A DNA stretch of 64,000 nt from CAWKPF01 sp963851415 (GTDB taxonomy: Bacteria > Acidobacteriota > Thermoanaerobaculia > Multivoradales > Multivoraceae), in contig CAWKPF010000002.1 in NCBI GenBank assembly GCA_963851415.1, positions 1,240,001 to 1,304,000 of the forward strand, written 5' to 3'. Each line of letters opens with the position of its first letter. The first letter of the stretch is position 1. The notes below the pieces were generated by a model that ran no database searches, had not been told where the DNA came from, and saw nothing but the letters and a program-made list of their open reading frames with translations. Both the position numbers and the translations under genes were made by a program. Positions 42,542 to 50,964 of the stretch are shown here, in pieces.

Positions 42542-45240
42542 TCAGGGATCGTCGAGCTTCGATCGAGCGATCTCGACCCAGTCCCGTCGGATGTCGGCGC
42601 CTTTCCACATCTCGTAGAACCGCCGGTAGTACTCGCGCGCTTCTTCCTCGCGGCCGAGCCGCGCGTAGGCATCGGCGAGCTGGTAGTGCGCCTGGACCCA
42701 AAGCGCTACGTCGAGGTGGCGCTCGTACCCGGCAAGGACCATGCGCTCGAAGTAGTCCGCGGCCTCAAAGGGCTGGCTTGCAGCAAGATGAGCTCGGCCC
42801 TTGACCTCCCAGAGTCGGAAGTGCTGGAGGAGGAGCCCTCTCCGGATGCTTCCTGGTGGCAGGAGCTCTTCGGCGTCATTCAATCGATCGATCGCGAGAC
42901 TGTGCTCGCCTGACTCGAGGGCGAGCTCTCCTTCGAGCTGCAGAGTGACTCGCCGCCCGAGATCACCCGGGAGGCTCGCAACGAGCTCCCTCAAGCGTAC
43001 GAGAGATCGCTGGGCCGCCGCGTGGTTCTGTACTCTCGCCTCGGCGAGAGCCGTCCAGTAGCCAGTGTTCAGGTGAAAATCCAGTCCACCCAAAGCCAGT
43101 CGAGGGTTCGTCGCCACGACCTCTTCGAGAATGGCCAGAGCCGCTTCGGGCTCGCCGCGTCGCAGATGGCTGTCCGCAAGGAACATCGACATGAACTGTC
43201 GTCTGGCCGGATCGTCCACGCTCGGTAGGAACTCCCCCTTCCACAGCTCGACGACCTCCTGCGTCTGGCCTCGGTACTCCAGGATGGCGCGCCGAAACCA
43301 CGGCGCCGCACGCTGGCCCGGCGTCCCGGGCACCTCGAGCCGGTCTGCCTCGCCCTCGATGAGGCTCCACTGTCCTGACGCGATAAAGACCCGAAGTAGG
43401 TCTCCCAGCGCTTCGTCTCCTGGCCGCTCCTCCAGACACCGGAGAATCTCTGCCTGCGCCCCCTCGAAATGAGAGTGACCGAGAAGAGCAAAGCCAAGGG
43501 CGGCTCCAGCGAGAGAGGAGTCGGGGTGTCGCTCCTGGTAAGAGCGCAGAGTTCCGATAGCTCGTTCCGGCTGTCCCAGGCCGACATACGCCTGTCCCAG
43601 GTAGTCGAGGAGAAGCTCGAACACCGGCTCGCGCTCGAGTTGAGCCTCGAGATGCGGAAGCGCCTCCTCGTGCATCTCCAGCAAGACGAGGTTGATCGGC
43701 AGGTTGATCGCACCCGGACTTCTCGGGTCGAGCTCTGCCGCCAGAGTGTTCAACTCGACCGCCTTTCCCAGGGTCTCGACGCTCCGCGTGTAATACACCG
43801 CTTCGATGCGAAGACGCTCGAGACGAGTCAGCCGTTCCCGATGAGCGAACGCCTGCTCGAGCGCTGCATTCGATTCAACATTGAGGCCCAGGTTCCCAGC
43901 GGCCACCGAGAGCTCAGCCCAAGCGAGAGAGAAGGTCGGATCTCGCTCGACCGCCTCACGGAGGAGCGAGATCGCTTCTTCTTCGTGGAACTGATTCCGC
44001 AGTCGCCCGGCCTCGGTGAATACTCGAAAGGCCTCAATGGAGTCCGTAGTGACCTCAGCAAGGCTCAGCTCGCCTCCGAGCTCGAGGGGGATCTCGACTC
44101 CGAGCGCATCCCGGACGTCTCGGCCGAGTTGATCGGCCATATCGAACAGGCTTTCCTCGCCGATACCCGTCGCGGTGAGCCCCCCGAGCAGGATGCCGGT
44201 ATCGGCCTCCTGGATCTGCACGTTGATCCGAATCTCTTTGCCCGCGCGCAATACGCTGCCGAGCACTAGCGTGTCCACCCCCGTCTCGTCCGCGAACCTT
44301 CGGGCAACCTCTTCGGAGGCGGCGTCGTCTCCGTCGAGCTCTCGCACACTCGGTACATGCGATCGGTGCCCAGCACGGAGAGGCCCTCGGCCTGGGAGAG
44401 CTCGGTGACCAGCATGCCGGGGAGGCCGCTTCGTAGCCAATCGAGTTCGGGGTCACCGGAAAGATTGTCGAAATAGAGAACGGCGAGGGAGCGCCGACCC
44501 TCCCCCTCACCGCTCCTCGACCCGGGCTCGCTGGCCGAACGCGTGCTCACGAACCAGAGGCCTCCGACCAGGACCAGAGCCACGGCCGCGGCTGCCACCA
44601 GGATCGGCCCCCAACGGCACTTCGACGCAGACTCCTCCACCGCTTCAAAGCCCTCCGAAAGCTGGCCGGACACCACCTCCTCGCGCAGCGCCTCCAACTC
44701 ATTGCGCACATCCGCTGCCGACTGGAACCGCTTCGCCGGGTCCTTCTCCAGACAATGCCGCACGATGCGCCCCAGATGCCGAGGCAGCTCTTCCTCGACC
44801 TCGTGCACCTCTGCCGGATCGTCGCGCAGCACCGAGGAGAGGGTCTCCACCATCGACTCGTCCTCGAACGCCCGCTGGCCGGTGAGCATCTGGTAGTACA
44901 CCGAGCCCAGAGCGAAGAGGTCGCTGCGCTTGTCGACGATCTTGCCCTTCGCCTGCTCGGGAGACATGTGGGGCGTGGGTCCCGACCACCTTCCCGGGCC
45001 CGGTCAGGGTGTCGGCCAGCGCCCGTGTCGGGGTGTCGTCCTCGGGCAGTGCCCCCTCTGAGGGTGCCTCGATCCGAGCGAGCCCGAAATCGAGCACCTT
45101 GGGACGTCCCGCAGAATCGATCATCACGTTGCCCGGCTTGAGATCCCGATGCAGTACTCCCGCTTCGTGGGCCGCATGCAGGGCATCGGCCAACGGAATC
45201 GCGATCTCGAAGAACTCGTCGAGGCCCAGCCCCTCGGCCG
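42542..45240 (-). pseudogene. Ser/Thr kinase - TolB-like - TPR gene, 5' truncated and twice frameshifted
   Basis: The frame begins, after IS91 fragment B, in the kinase domain: EGLGLDEFFEIAIPLADALH, HRDLKPGNVMID, KVLDFGLARIEAP and GPGKVVGT. Near 44968-44985 a +1 shift moves the reading to MSPEQAKGKIVDKRSDLFAL. A membrane helix (GPILVAAAAVALVLVGGLWF) follows, then a TolB/FlgO-like region (RSLAVLYFDNLSGDPELDWL). Near 44345 a second shift leads to RELDGDDAASEEVARRFADE, INVQIQEADTGILLGGL and about 520 residues of TPR-like helices, ending with IARSKLDDP. The N-lobe of the kinase, with ATP loop and lysine, is gone. The order kinase, membrane helix, TolB-like domain, TPR is a known bacterial architecture. 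It cannot be translated as one protein. Confidence 0.85.
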
Positions 45241-45798
45241 GGACAACGGCTCGGCCTCCTGGAGTCCCAGTCCCAGACCCTCCACCAACCGCCGCAGCGA
45301 CGACACCTCCACCACGAACGCCACGATCCTCATCTCCGCGCCGCAGTACCGGCACAACAACGGGTCCACCTGAGGTCGGACGACGAGCCGCGGGCTCGCC
45401 GTCGCCCCCGCGGCGCACGCGAGACCAGGTCTCGCGTTAGCGGCGAACATACACCTTCTTGATCAGCCGAGCCCAGGACAGACGGCGCCTCCTCGACGAC
45501 GGATCCCTGTCGGCCGAGGCCGCCACGTTCTGACGACCTTCCGCCCCCAACTCGGCCTTGCGGCGCTTGCCCCGAGACGCATTCGAGTACCAACCCCAGT
45601 ACCGAACCTGCTGCTGGCGAGGCTCCGCACGGGATCGAGAACGCGAGCCAGAAAGGCGAGCACGTCCAAACGCTCGGGCTCCCCGAAAGGACCACTTCGC
45701 CGAGACGGCCGCGGCTGAACCACCACCTCCTCCCGATCGGCGTCCCACTCCAAACGATCCAAAACGATCGGACACCGAGCCATATACCGGCCCAGCCG
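45241..45798 (-). mobile_element. IS91-like element fragment B (internal and C-terminal parts of transposase)
   Basis: The minus strand reads GRYMARCPIVLDRLEWDADR, LDVLAFLARVLDPV and then, in another frame, QQQVRYWGWYSNASRGKRRK and SWARLIKKVY. After a 76-bp insert (45372-45447) it ends with VDPLLCRYCGAEMRIVAFVV and QEAEPLSR. The frame is broken because GTGCGGAG stands where fragment A has GTGCCGGAG, a 1-base deletion shared with fragment C. N-terminal half and the element's end are missing. It lies between two kinase pseudogene pieces, both of which contain an HRDLKP loop, so they are different kinases and not one gene split by the element. Confidence 0.85.
45372..45447. repeat. 76-bp palindrome-rich insert in IS91 fragment B
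   Basis: By comparison with fragments C and D, a 76-base segment interrupts the transposase between the SWARLIKKVY and VDPLLC blocks. It contains CGCGAGACC-A-GGTCTCGCG (45418-45436), a perfect 9-1-9 inverted repeat, and a CGAGCC-GCG-GGCTCG stem near 45385. It has the look of a small REP- or MITE-like unit. Confidence 0.6.
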
Positions 45799-46274
45799 AG
45801 CTCGTCCGCTGGCCGAAATCGAGGACTTTGACGCGCCCCTCCCCAGTCAACATCAGGTTCGCGGGTTTGAGATCGCGATGGATGAATCCCTTCTGGTGTG
45901 CGGCTGCCAGGCCGTCTGCGATCTGAAGGAAGATCGGAATCACCTCATCGTGCGGCATGGCTCCACACTTCAGCCGTGCAGCCAGGTCTTCCCCTTCGAC
46001 GAGCTCCATGATCAGGAAGTGGGTTTCGTCGTCGCGCTCGAAGCCGTGCACGGTGGCGATGATGGGATGGTTCAGCGCTGCCAGCGCTCTGGCTTCCCGT
46101 TCGAAGCGGGCGAGTCGTTCAGAGTCGGCGGCAAAGTCGTCCGGCAACACCTTGATTGCGACGTCGCGTTCGAGCTTCGGGTCGCGTGCTCGGTACAACC
46201 TCCCCCATTCCGCCGGCGCCGATAGAGGCGATGACTTCGTAAGAGCCGAGGTTCGAACCAGCTTGAATAGGCAT
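45799..46274 (-). pseudogene. Ser/Thr kinase N-terminal fragment, truncated after DFG and frameshifted
   Basis: On the minus strand the gene starts MPIQAGSNLGSYEVIASIGA then GGMGEV. A single extra T (GAGGTTGTACCG for GAGGTGTACCG) shifts the frame near 46205 before YRARDPKLERDVAIKVLPDD, RFEREARALAALNHPIIATV, HRDLKPANLML and VKVLDFG. Homology ends at about 45799, where IS91 fragment B starts. The remaining piece therefore holds the ATP-binding lobe and catalytic loop but no C-lobe. The neighbouring kinase pseudogene has its own HRDLKP loop, so a second kinase lost its first part next to this one. Confidence 0.85.
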
Positions 46275-46382
46275 GGGATGCCTGATTCTAGTGGTCAGTC
46301 TCCAAGAATCGTGACTTTCAGGGAAGTCAACGCGTCGAGGTCGGGCCTTGCGCCGACTTCGTCGAGGGTCAAATCGCGGACG

Positions 46383-47642
46383 TCAGCTATGGTTCCATAG
46401 TGTTGTCAGAGGCATTGCAGTCAAGCGGTCCCCGAGGGGTCTCACCTCGTCACTACAGCAGAGTACGACGCCATGGACGAAGTCCTCGCCGAGACGGTCG
46501 CGGAGTAGCGTCAACCCTCGGAGATCGTTCCTGCCGACCGAGCGTCCGGCTTTGACCTCGATCGCAGCGACTCGGCCGTCACGGGCTTCCAGGACGAGGT
46601 CGACTTCCGTCCCGCCGGCGTCGCGGAAGTGATATGCCGTCACGTCCGTTTCGGCCCAGCCTGACTGTCTCAGGAGCTCACTCGCAACGAAAGACTCGAG
46701 TAGCTCGCCGGCCAGCTGAGCCTGGGGCCTGGCCAGCGCCTCAGGCGAGGTTCCAAGTATGTGGGCCGCGAGTCCTGTATCGGTGAAGTGGATCTTGGGC
46801 TGTTTGACTTGCTTCGAAGTCAGATTTCTCGACCATGCTGGTAGAAGGAACAGCAGGAAAACCTCTTCCAGAAGTGGTAGATAGCCCGCCATGGTGGTTC
46901 GCGGTGCCTGAAGTTCGGCGGAGAGTGCGGTCAGGTTGATCTGCGTCGAGGTTCTTGCAGCGAGGAGCCGAACCAGGCCGCTGAGGTCATCGAGGCGCCG
47001 GATGTTAGCGATCTCGCCCACGTCACGCTCGGTCAGGGTCCGAAGGTAAGAAGCGAACCATCTTTGCCGATGGCGGCCCCTTCGACTGACGGCTTCGGGA
47101 AATCCTCCGCGGCAGACTCGCTCGAAGGCCTCATCCCGAGTGATGCCACTTGGATTGCGTCTTCGAAGAGTGGCAGGCGAAGCAAAGAGCCGATCTACGA
47201 AGTCCTCTTGCTTCCCTCCGATCTCACCTTGAGAAAGCGGCCAGAGATCGACAAGGTCGATACGGCCGGCGAGGGACTCTGACAGCGTTGGTACCGTCAA
47301 GAATCGAGTCGACCCCGTTAGGAGGAACTGACCCGGGCGGCGATCACGGTCGACCCTTGCCTTGATTGCGAAGAGAAGGTCGTTACCGCCGCGCTGAACC
47401 TCGTCGATCACCAGTGGCGTGGCGCGGTCGATGAAGCCTTCGGGATCGTCGATCGCAAAGCGCCGGTCGGAAAGGCTGTCGAGCGTGAGGAAATCCGCGC
47501 CAATTTCCTCGGCGATACTCAGGGCCAGAGTCGTCTTGCCGGCCTGACGCGCCCCACCGAGATACACCACGCGCATGGTCTCCAGTGCCTCATGGAGACG
47601 TCCCGCAAGGTTGCGTTCGAGGAAGGAGTCGCTTTCGCTCAT
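46383..47642 (-). CDS. AAA-type ATPase with DUF4143 domain
   Basis: A protein of 419 residues. The Walker A loop is YLGGARQAGKTTLALSIAEE near residue 33 and Walker B is PLVIDEVQRGGND near 80, as in the AAA_14 family. DUF4143 with LSAELQAPRTTMAGYLPLLE and PKIHFTDTGLAAHILG, then a C-terminal DVTAYHFRDAGGTEVDLVLE and RVAAIEVKAG follow. The last two blocks have the appearance of a restriction-endonuclease-like nuclease fold core (acidic E-V-D, E-V-K). These proteins are common and uncharacterised; some have been linked to genome islands and defence. Three 15-bp repeats (period 22) lie 31-89 bases before its start. A related gene lies upstream on the same strand. Confidence 0.88.
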   Translation of the reverse strand: MSESDSFLERNLAGRLHEALETMRVVYLGGARQAGKTTLALSIAEEIGADFLTLDSLSDRRFAIDDPEGFIDRATPLVIDEVQRGGNDLLFAIKARVDRDRRPGQFLLTGSTRFLTVPTLSESLAGRIDLVDLWPLSQGEIGGKQEDFVDRLFASPATLRRRNPSGITRDEAFERVCRGGFPEAVSRRGRHRQRWFASYLRTLTERDVGEIANIRRLDDLSGLVRLLAARTSTQINLTALSAELQAPRTTMAGYLPLLEEVFLLFLLPAWSRNLTSKQVKQPKIHFTDTGLAAHILGTSPEALARPQAQLAGELLESFVASELLRQSGWAETDVTAYHFRDAGGTEVDLVLEARDGRVAAIEVKAGRSVGRNDLRGLTLLRDRLGEDFVHGVVLCCSDEVRPLGDRLTAMPLTTLWNHS

Positions 47643-47672
47643 GCTCCTCGATCATAGGCGAATAGCGAATGA

Positions 47673-47731
47673 TTTCGTCATTTCATCTGCGTTTTTTCGT
47701 CATTTGATCCGACAACTTTCGTCGTTTCATC
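47673..47731. repeat. Three 15-bp direct repeats with a 22-bp period upstream of the ATPase gene
   Basis: TTTCGTCATTTCATC (47673-47687), TTTCGTCATTTGATC (47695-47709) and TTTCGTCGTTTCATC (47717-47731) differ by one base from each other or the consensus. Starts are exactly 22 bases apart, about two helical turns. They lie in an AT-rich patch between two ATPase genes, upstream of the gene starting at 47642. Confidence 0.85.
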
Positions 47732-47806
47732 CGTCTTGGAACGAAGTCGCGGGCAGAAGGGGCCGAGATATTTGGAATCGCAATTTGGAAACGCTGGTCT
47801 AGCAGC

Positions 47807-48970
47807 TCATGGCCACAGCCGACCTTCAGCGAGGGCGTCAGCGAATCGACGAATCGGCCAGATCTCGATCCGGTCACTGGTTTCGAACGATCGCCCTCCG
47901 CCATAGAGCAGAAGACTCCTAGTCAGCTTCGGAAGATCCTGGATGGCCCGCAGCCCCCCGAGCATCCGTGATTTGTAACGGGGCGACGACTTGACCTCGA
48001 TCGCGATGAACTCCCCCTGGCGCTCGAGGAGAAAGTCCACCTCGAGGTTCTTTGCCTGGGACGGCGCCCAATAAGAGACTTCATCGAAGAGATCCGTGGT
48101 CTCGTTGTAGGCGCGGAGCAGGCCGAGAACGAAACCTTCGAGCAGCGCCCCCTTCTCTTCCGGTGAGACCTCTCCCCGCTTCTTCTGTACCTGCCGGGCA
48201 AGACCCGGATCCACCCAATAGAGCTTTGCCAGCTTTCGCTCCCTGGTTCTCAGCTTCGCCTCGAAGCCATGAAGTCGGGTCGCGAGGAGGGTGTCTTCCA
48301 GGATCTCGAGATAGCCATCAACGGTGCTTCGCGCCGTACCCGAGTCGCGCGCCAACGAAGACACATTGACAACCTGCCCATGAAACAGACCCGCGATGGG
48401 AAGAAATCGGGAGAACCCGGCAAGGTTCCTGACCAGGGCCTCCGCTCGGATTTCTTCGCGCAGATACATCTGTACGTAGGCTTCGAGCGTTGCAGCTCGG
48501 TCTCGAGCGGTCGCGATCACTGGAATCGACCCGTAGCGAAGTGTCTCCTCCAGGTGGAAGTCGTCACCGAGCTCCTCGGGAACGAAGGGAAACATGAGTT
48601 TGCGAATGGCTCTTCCGGCGAGCAGGTTGGTGCCGAGAGTCTTTAGTTTTCGCGCGCTCGAGCCGAGGAGCGCGAAGCGCAGGCCGCGCTCCTCGATCTT
48701 GCGATGGACCTCATTGAGGAGTGCGGGGATACGCTGCACTTCGTCAACGATGACCCACGACTCAGGTTCGAGGGTCTGCAACTCGGCGCCGAAGAGCGAG
48801 GGGTCAGACAGCAGATCCAGATAGAGGGCTTCGTCGAGCAGGTCGAAGCGCCTGACACCTTCGAAGCTCGACTGCACCCACGTGCTCTTGCCGACGCCGC
48901 GGGGACCGAGGAGGAAAAAGCTGTCCTCGGGAGGCTCGAGAATGCGCCGATAGAGAGACCGATTGCTCAT
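47807..48970 (-). CDS. Second AAA-type ATPase with DUF4143 domain
   Basis: A protein of 387 residues, related in layout to its neighbour but with a different sequence. Walker A is FLLGPRGVGKSTWVQSSF near 25, Walker B WVIVDEVQRIPALL near 73, and a sensor-like ALLGSSARKLKT near 103. DUF4143 is marked by ARDSGTARSTVDGYLEILED and KLAKLYWVDPGLARQV, and the C-terminal nuclease-like core by VDFLLERQGEFIAIEVKSSP. No clear Shine-Dalgarno precedes the ATG at 48970. The gap to the IS91 fragment C terminus is about 58 bases. It is transcribed ahead of the other ATPase gene with 164 bases between. Confidence 0.9.
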   Translation of the reverse strand: MSNRSLYRRILEPPEDSFFLLGPRGVGKSTWVQSSFEGVRRFDLLDEALYLDLLSDPSLFGAELQTLEPESWVIVDEVQRIPALLNEVHRKIEERGLRFALLGSSARKLKTLGTNLLAGRAIRKLMFPFVPEELGDDFHLEETLRYGSIPVIATARDRAATLEAYVQMYLREEIRAEALVRNLAGFSRFLPIAGLFHGQVVNVSSLARDSGTARSTVDGYLEILEDTLLATRLHGFEAKLRTRERKLAKLYWVDPGLARQVQKKRGEVSPEEKGALLEGFVLGLLRAYNETTDLFDEVSYWAPSQAKNLEVDFLLERQGEFIAIEVKSSPRYKSRMLGGLRAIQDLPKLTRSLLLYGGGRSFETSDRIEIWPIRRFADALAEGRLWP

Positions 48971-49028
48971 GTCGCCGTTATTTTACCATGAGAAATACCG
49001 ACAAGACTGGCAAGTTTCACTTCCTTGG

Positions 49029-50117
49029 TCGGGCGTGTAGGGATTTGCTTTTCAGACCGTGGGCGGATCGGAGCACTGGCTGCGGCTCGAGAGGACTCGG
49101 AGAGCCCCGCGAGCCGTTCGTGGGCTGCTATCCCCATCAGGTCAGGCCGTCAACAGCCCCCGAAGAACATCCCCAACCTCGAAGGGCGCCCGAATGTCTC
49201 CACCGCAACACAGCTCCGCCAGGAACCGGCCCCGCCCCGGTCCGGCACTAGCCCTCGACCGACTCGTACACCAGCTCCCCAACCCCCGGAGGCGCCCGCG
49301 ACAACGGCTCGGCTTCCTGAGCACCCAGCCCCACACCCTCCAACAACCGCCGCAGCGAACACACCTCCACCACGAACGCCACGATGCTCCTCTCCGCTCC
49401 ACAGTACGGACACAGCAGAGGATCGACCTCATACACCCTCTTGATCAGCCGAGCCCAGGACAGACGGCGGCGACGCCGGGACCGATCCAACTCGGGCGAC
49501 GACGCGGCGCCCTGGGAAGCTACGGCAGCCAACTCTGCCTTCCGGCGTTTGCCTCGAGCCGCATTCGAATCCCAACCCCAGTACCGAACCTGCTGCTGGC
49601 GAGACTCCGCACGGGATCGAGAACGCGAGCCAGAAAGGCGAGCACGTCCAAACGCTCGGGCTCCCCGAAAGGACCACCTCGCCGTGACGGCCGCGGCTGA
49701 ACCACCACTTCCTCCCGATCCCCGTCCCATCCGAGACGATCCAACACGATCGGACACCGAGCCATGTACCGGCCCAGCCGTGCCGCCGCCGCCTTCTCCT
49801 CGACCCGCACCCCCGACCCGCACCCCCGCATGCACCGAGAACCCGCTGTGCCGCCACGACAACAACGACTCCACCACCTCCTGCCCGATCTTGCCTCGCT
49901 CCACCAGCAGCCGCGGCACCTCGGCCCGCCACAGCCGCTCTAAAGCCTCCCCATCCACCCACAGCAGGTGCCGGAAACTGCCGTCGGGCAAGAACCCTCC
50001 ATCCGTGACCAGCAAGTGCACATGCGGATGCCAACCCAGCAGCTCCCCCGCCGTCTGCACGAATCCGCCGCCTCCGCCCGGCTCGAACGACTCCTCGAAC
50101 GAAGCCTCCAGGCACAA
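49029..50117 (-). mobile_element. IS91-like element fragment C with a terminus, transposase frameshifted twice
   Basis: The minus strand reads LCLEASFEESFEPGG, WHPHVHLLVTDGG and LLSWRHSGFSVHAGV. A 13-bp tandem duplication (CGACCCGCACCCC twice, 49801-49826) then shifts the frame by one, and the shared 1-base deletion near 49610 shifts it back. The C-terminus, SWARLIKRVYEVDPLLCPYC, is therefore in the original frame. About 219 bases of non-coding sequence follow the stop codon (49248) up to 49029, and the same terminal sequence ends fragment D. The start of the element, including the zinc-finger region, is missing; at about 50118 it is joined to a kinase gene. Confidence 0.85.
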
Positions 50118-50758
50118 TCGCGTACGTCGGCGACCTTGCCCTCCAACTGCTCGGGCGCCATGTAATGCAGAGTGCCGAGAATCGAGCCGTCTGAGGTCAG
50201 CGCCTGAGTGGCCGTCGGCGTCTGAGTGTCGCTCGTCACCGGTCCGCCGTCGATTCCTTGGCCATGGATCGCTTTCGCGGCGGTCCCTTTGGCTAAGCCG
50301 AAATCGAGCACCTTGGCGCTAGAGGGCGTCAGCATCACGTTGCCCCGTTTCAGGTCGCGGTGCACCAGATTCCGACGATGGGCTGCCTCGATCGCTTCGG
50401 CGATTTGTGTGCCGATCTTCAGCACCTCTTCGAGCCCTAGCGCGCCCCGCTTCAGCCAGTCTTCCAGAGTCTCGCCTTCGAGCAGCTCCATCACCAGATA
50501 ATCGCGACCCTCATCAGAGCCGATGTCGAACAGAGTGCAGACATGGGGATGCTGCAGCTGCGAGATCGTCTTCGCCTCGCGCTCGAAGCGACGGCCGAAT
50601 TCACCGTCGTCGCTGAGACGCTCGGCGAGAACCTTGATCGCGACGTCGCGTTCCAGCCGCGTGTCGTGAGCTCGATAGACCTCCCCCATGCCGCCCTTGC
50701 CACACAGCTCGACGATCGAGTACGGGCCGAGCCGGGAGCCGGGTTCCAGTGTCGACAT
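50118..50758 (-). pseudogene. Ser/Thr kinase fragment truncated by IS91 fragment C
   Basis: From the ATG at 50758 the minus strand reads MSTLEPGSRLGPYSIVELCG, GGMGEVYRAHDTRLERDVAI, HRDLKRGNVMLTPSSAK and GTLHYMAPEQLEGKVADVR, where the kinase meets the element. It is closely similar, over its whole length, to the intact kinase at 50965-53661 (for example the shared LGLEEVLKIG and PVTSDTQTPTATQALTSDGS blocks), with small changes. These include HRDLKRG for HRDLKPG, and an inserted AAKAIHGQGIDG-like segment. It is a tandem paralogue whose 3' part was lost at the IS91 junction. The catalytic loop is altered at the position after K (R for P). Confidence 0.85.
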
Positions 50759-50964
50759 CAGGTCAGGATAGGAGAAGCGTCTCCGGGGTTGTTCAGGCGG
50801 TTGGTTCCTCAAACGTTCGGCCATCGCAAAGCCATCCCTCTTCTGCTCACCCGCCCCCCCCCCCACAATCAAAGACCTCGTCTACCGCGCGAAGGCAAAG
50901 TCATTGGGCAGCTGAATCATCCCTACATCGGCACTCCTCGCTAGGTCGCAGGCGAAGTCGCGAC

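Noticed and set aside
45799..46274. Kinase fragments on both sides of IS91 fragment B as one gene split by insertion
   Set aside because: Both halves contain HRDLKP and DFG, so they cannot be the two parts of a single kinase.
46286..46382. Short minus-strand frame DVRDLTLDEVGARPDLDALT before the ATPase stop
   Set aside because: It looks like a protein C-terminus (ending KVTILGD), but I could not assign it and it has no start; possible remnant only.
46383..48970. A proven phage-defence system
   Set aside because: The two ATPases and nearby toxins fit an accessory island, but no established defence gene set (such as CRISPR, restriction-modification, CBASS, BREX) could be recognised.
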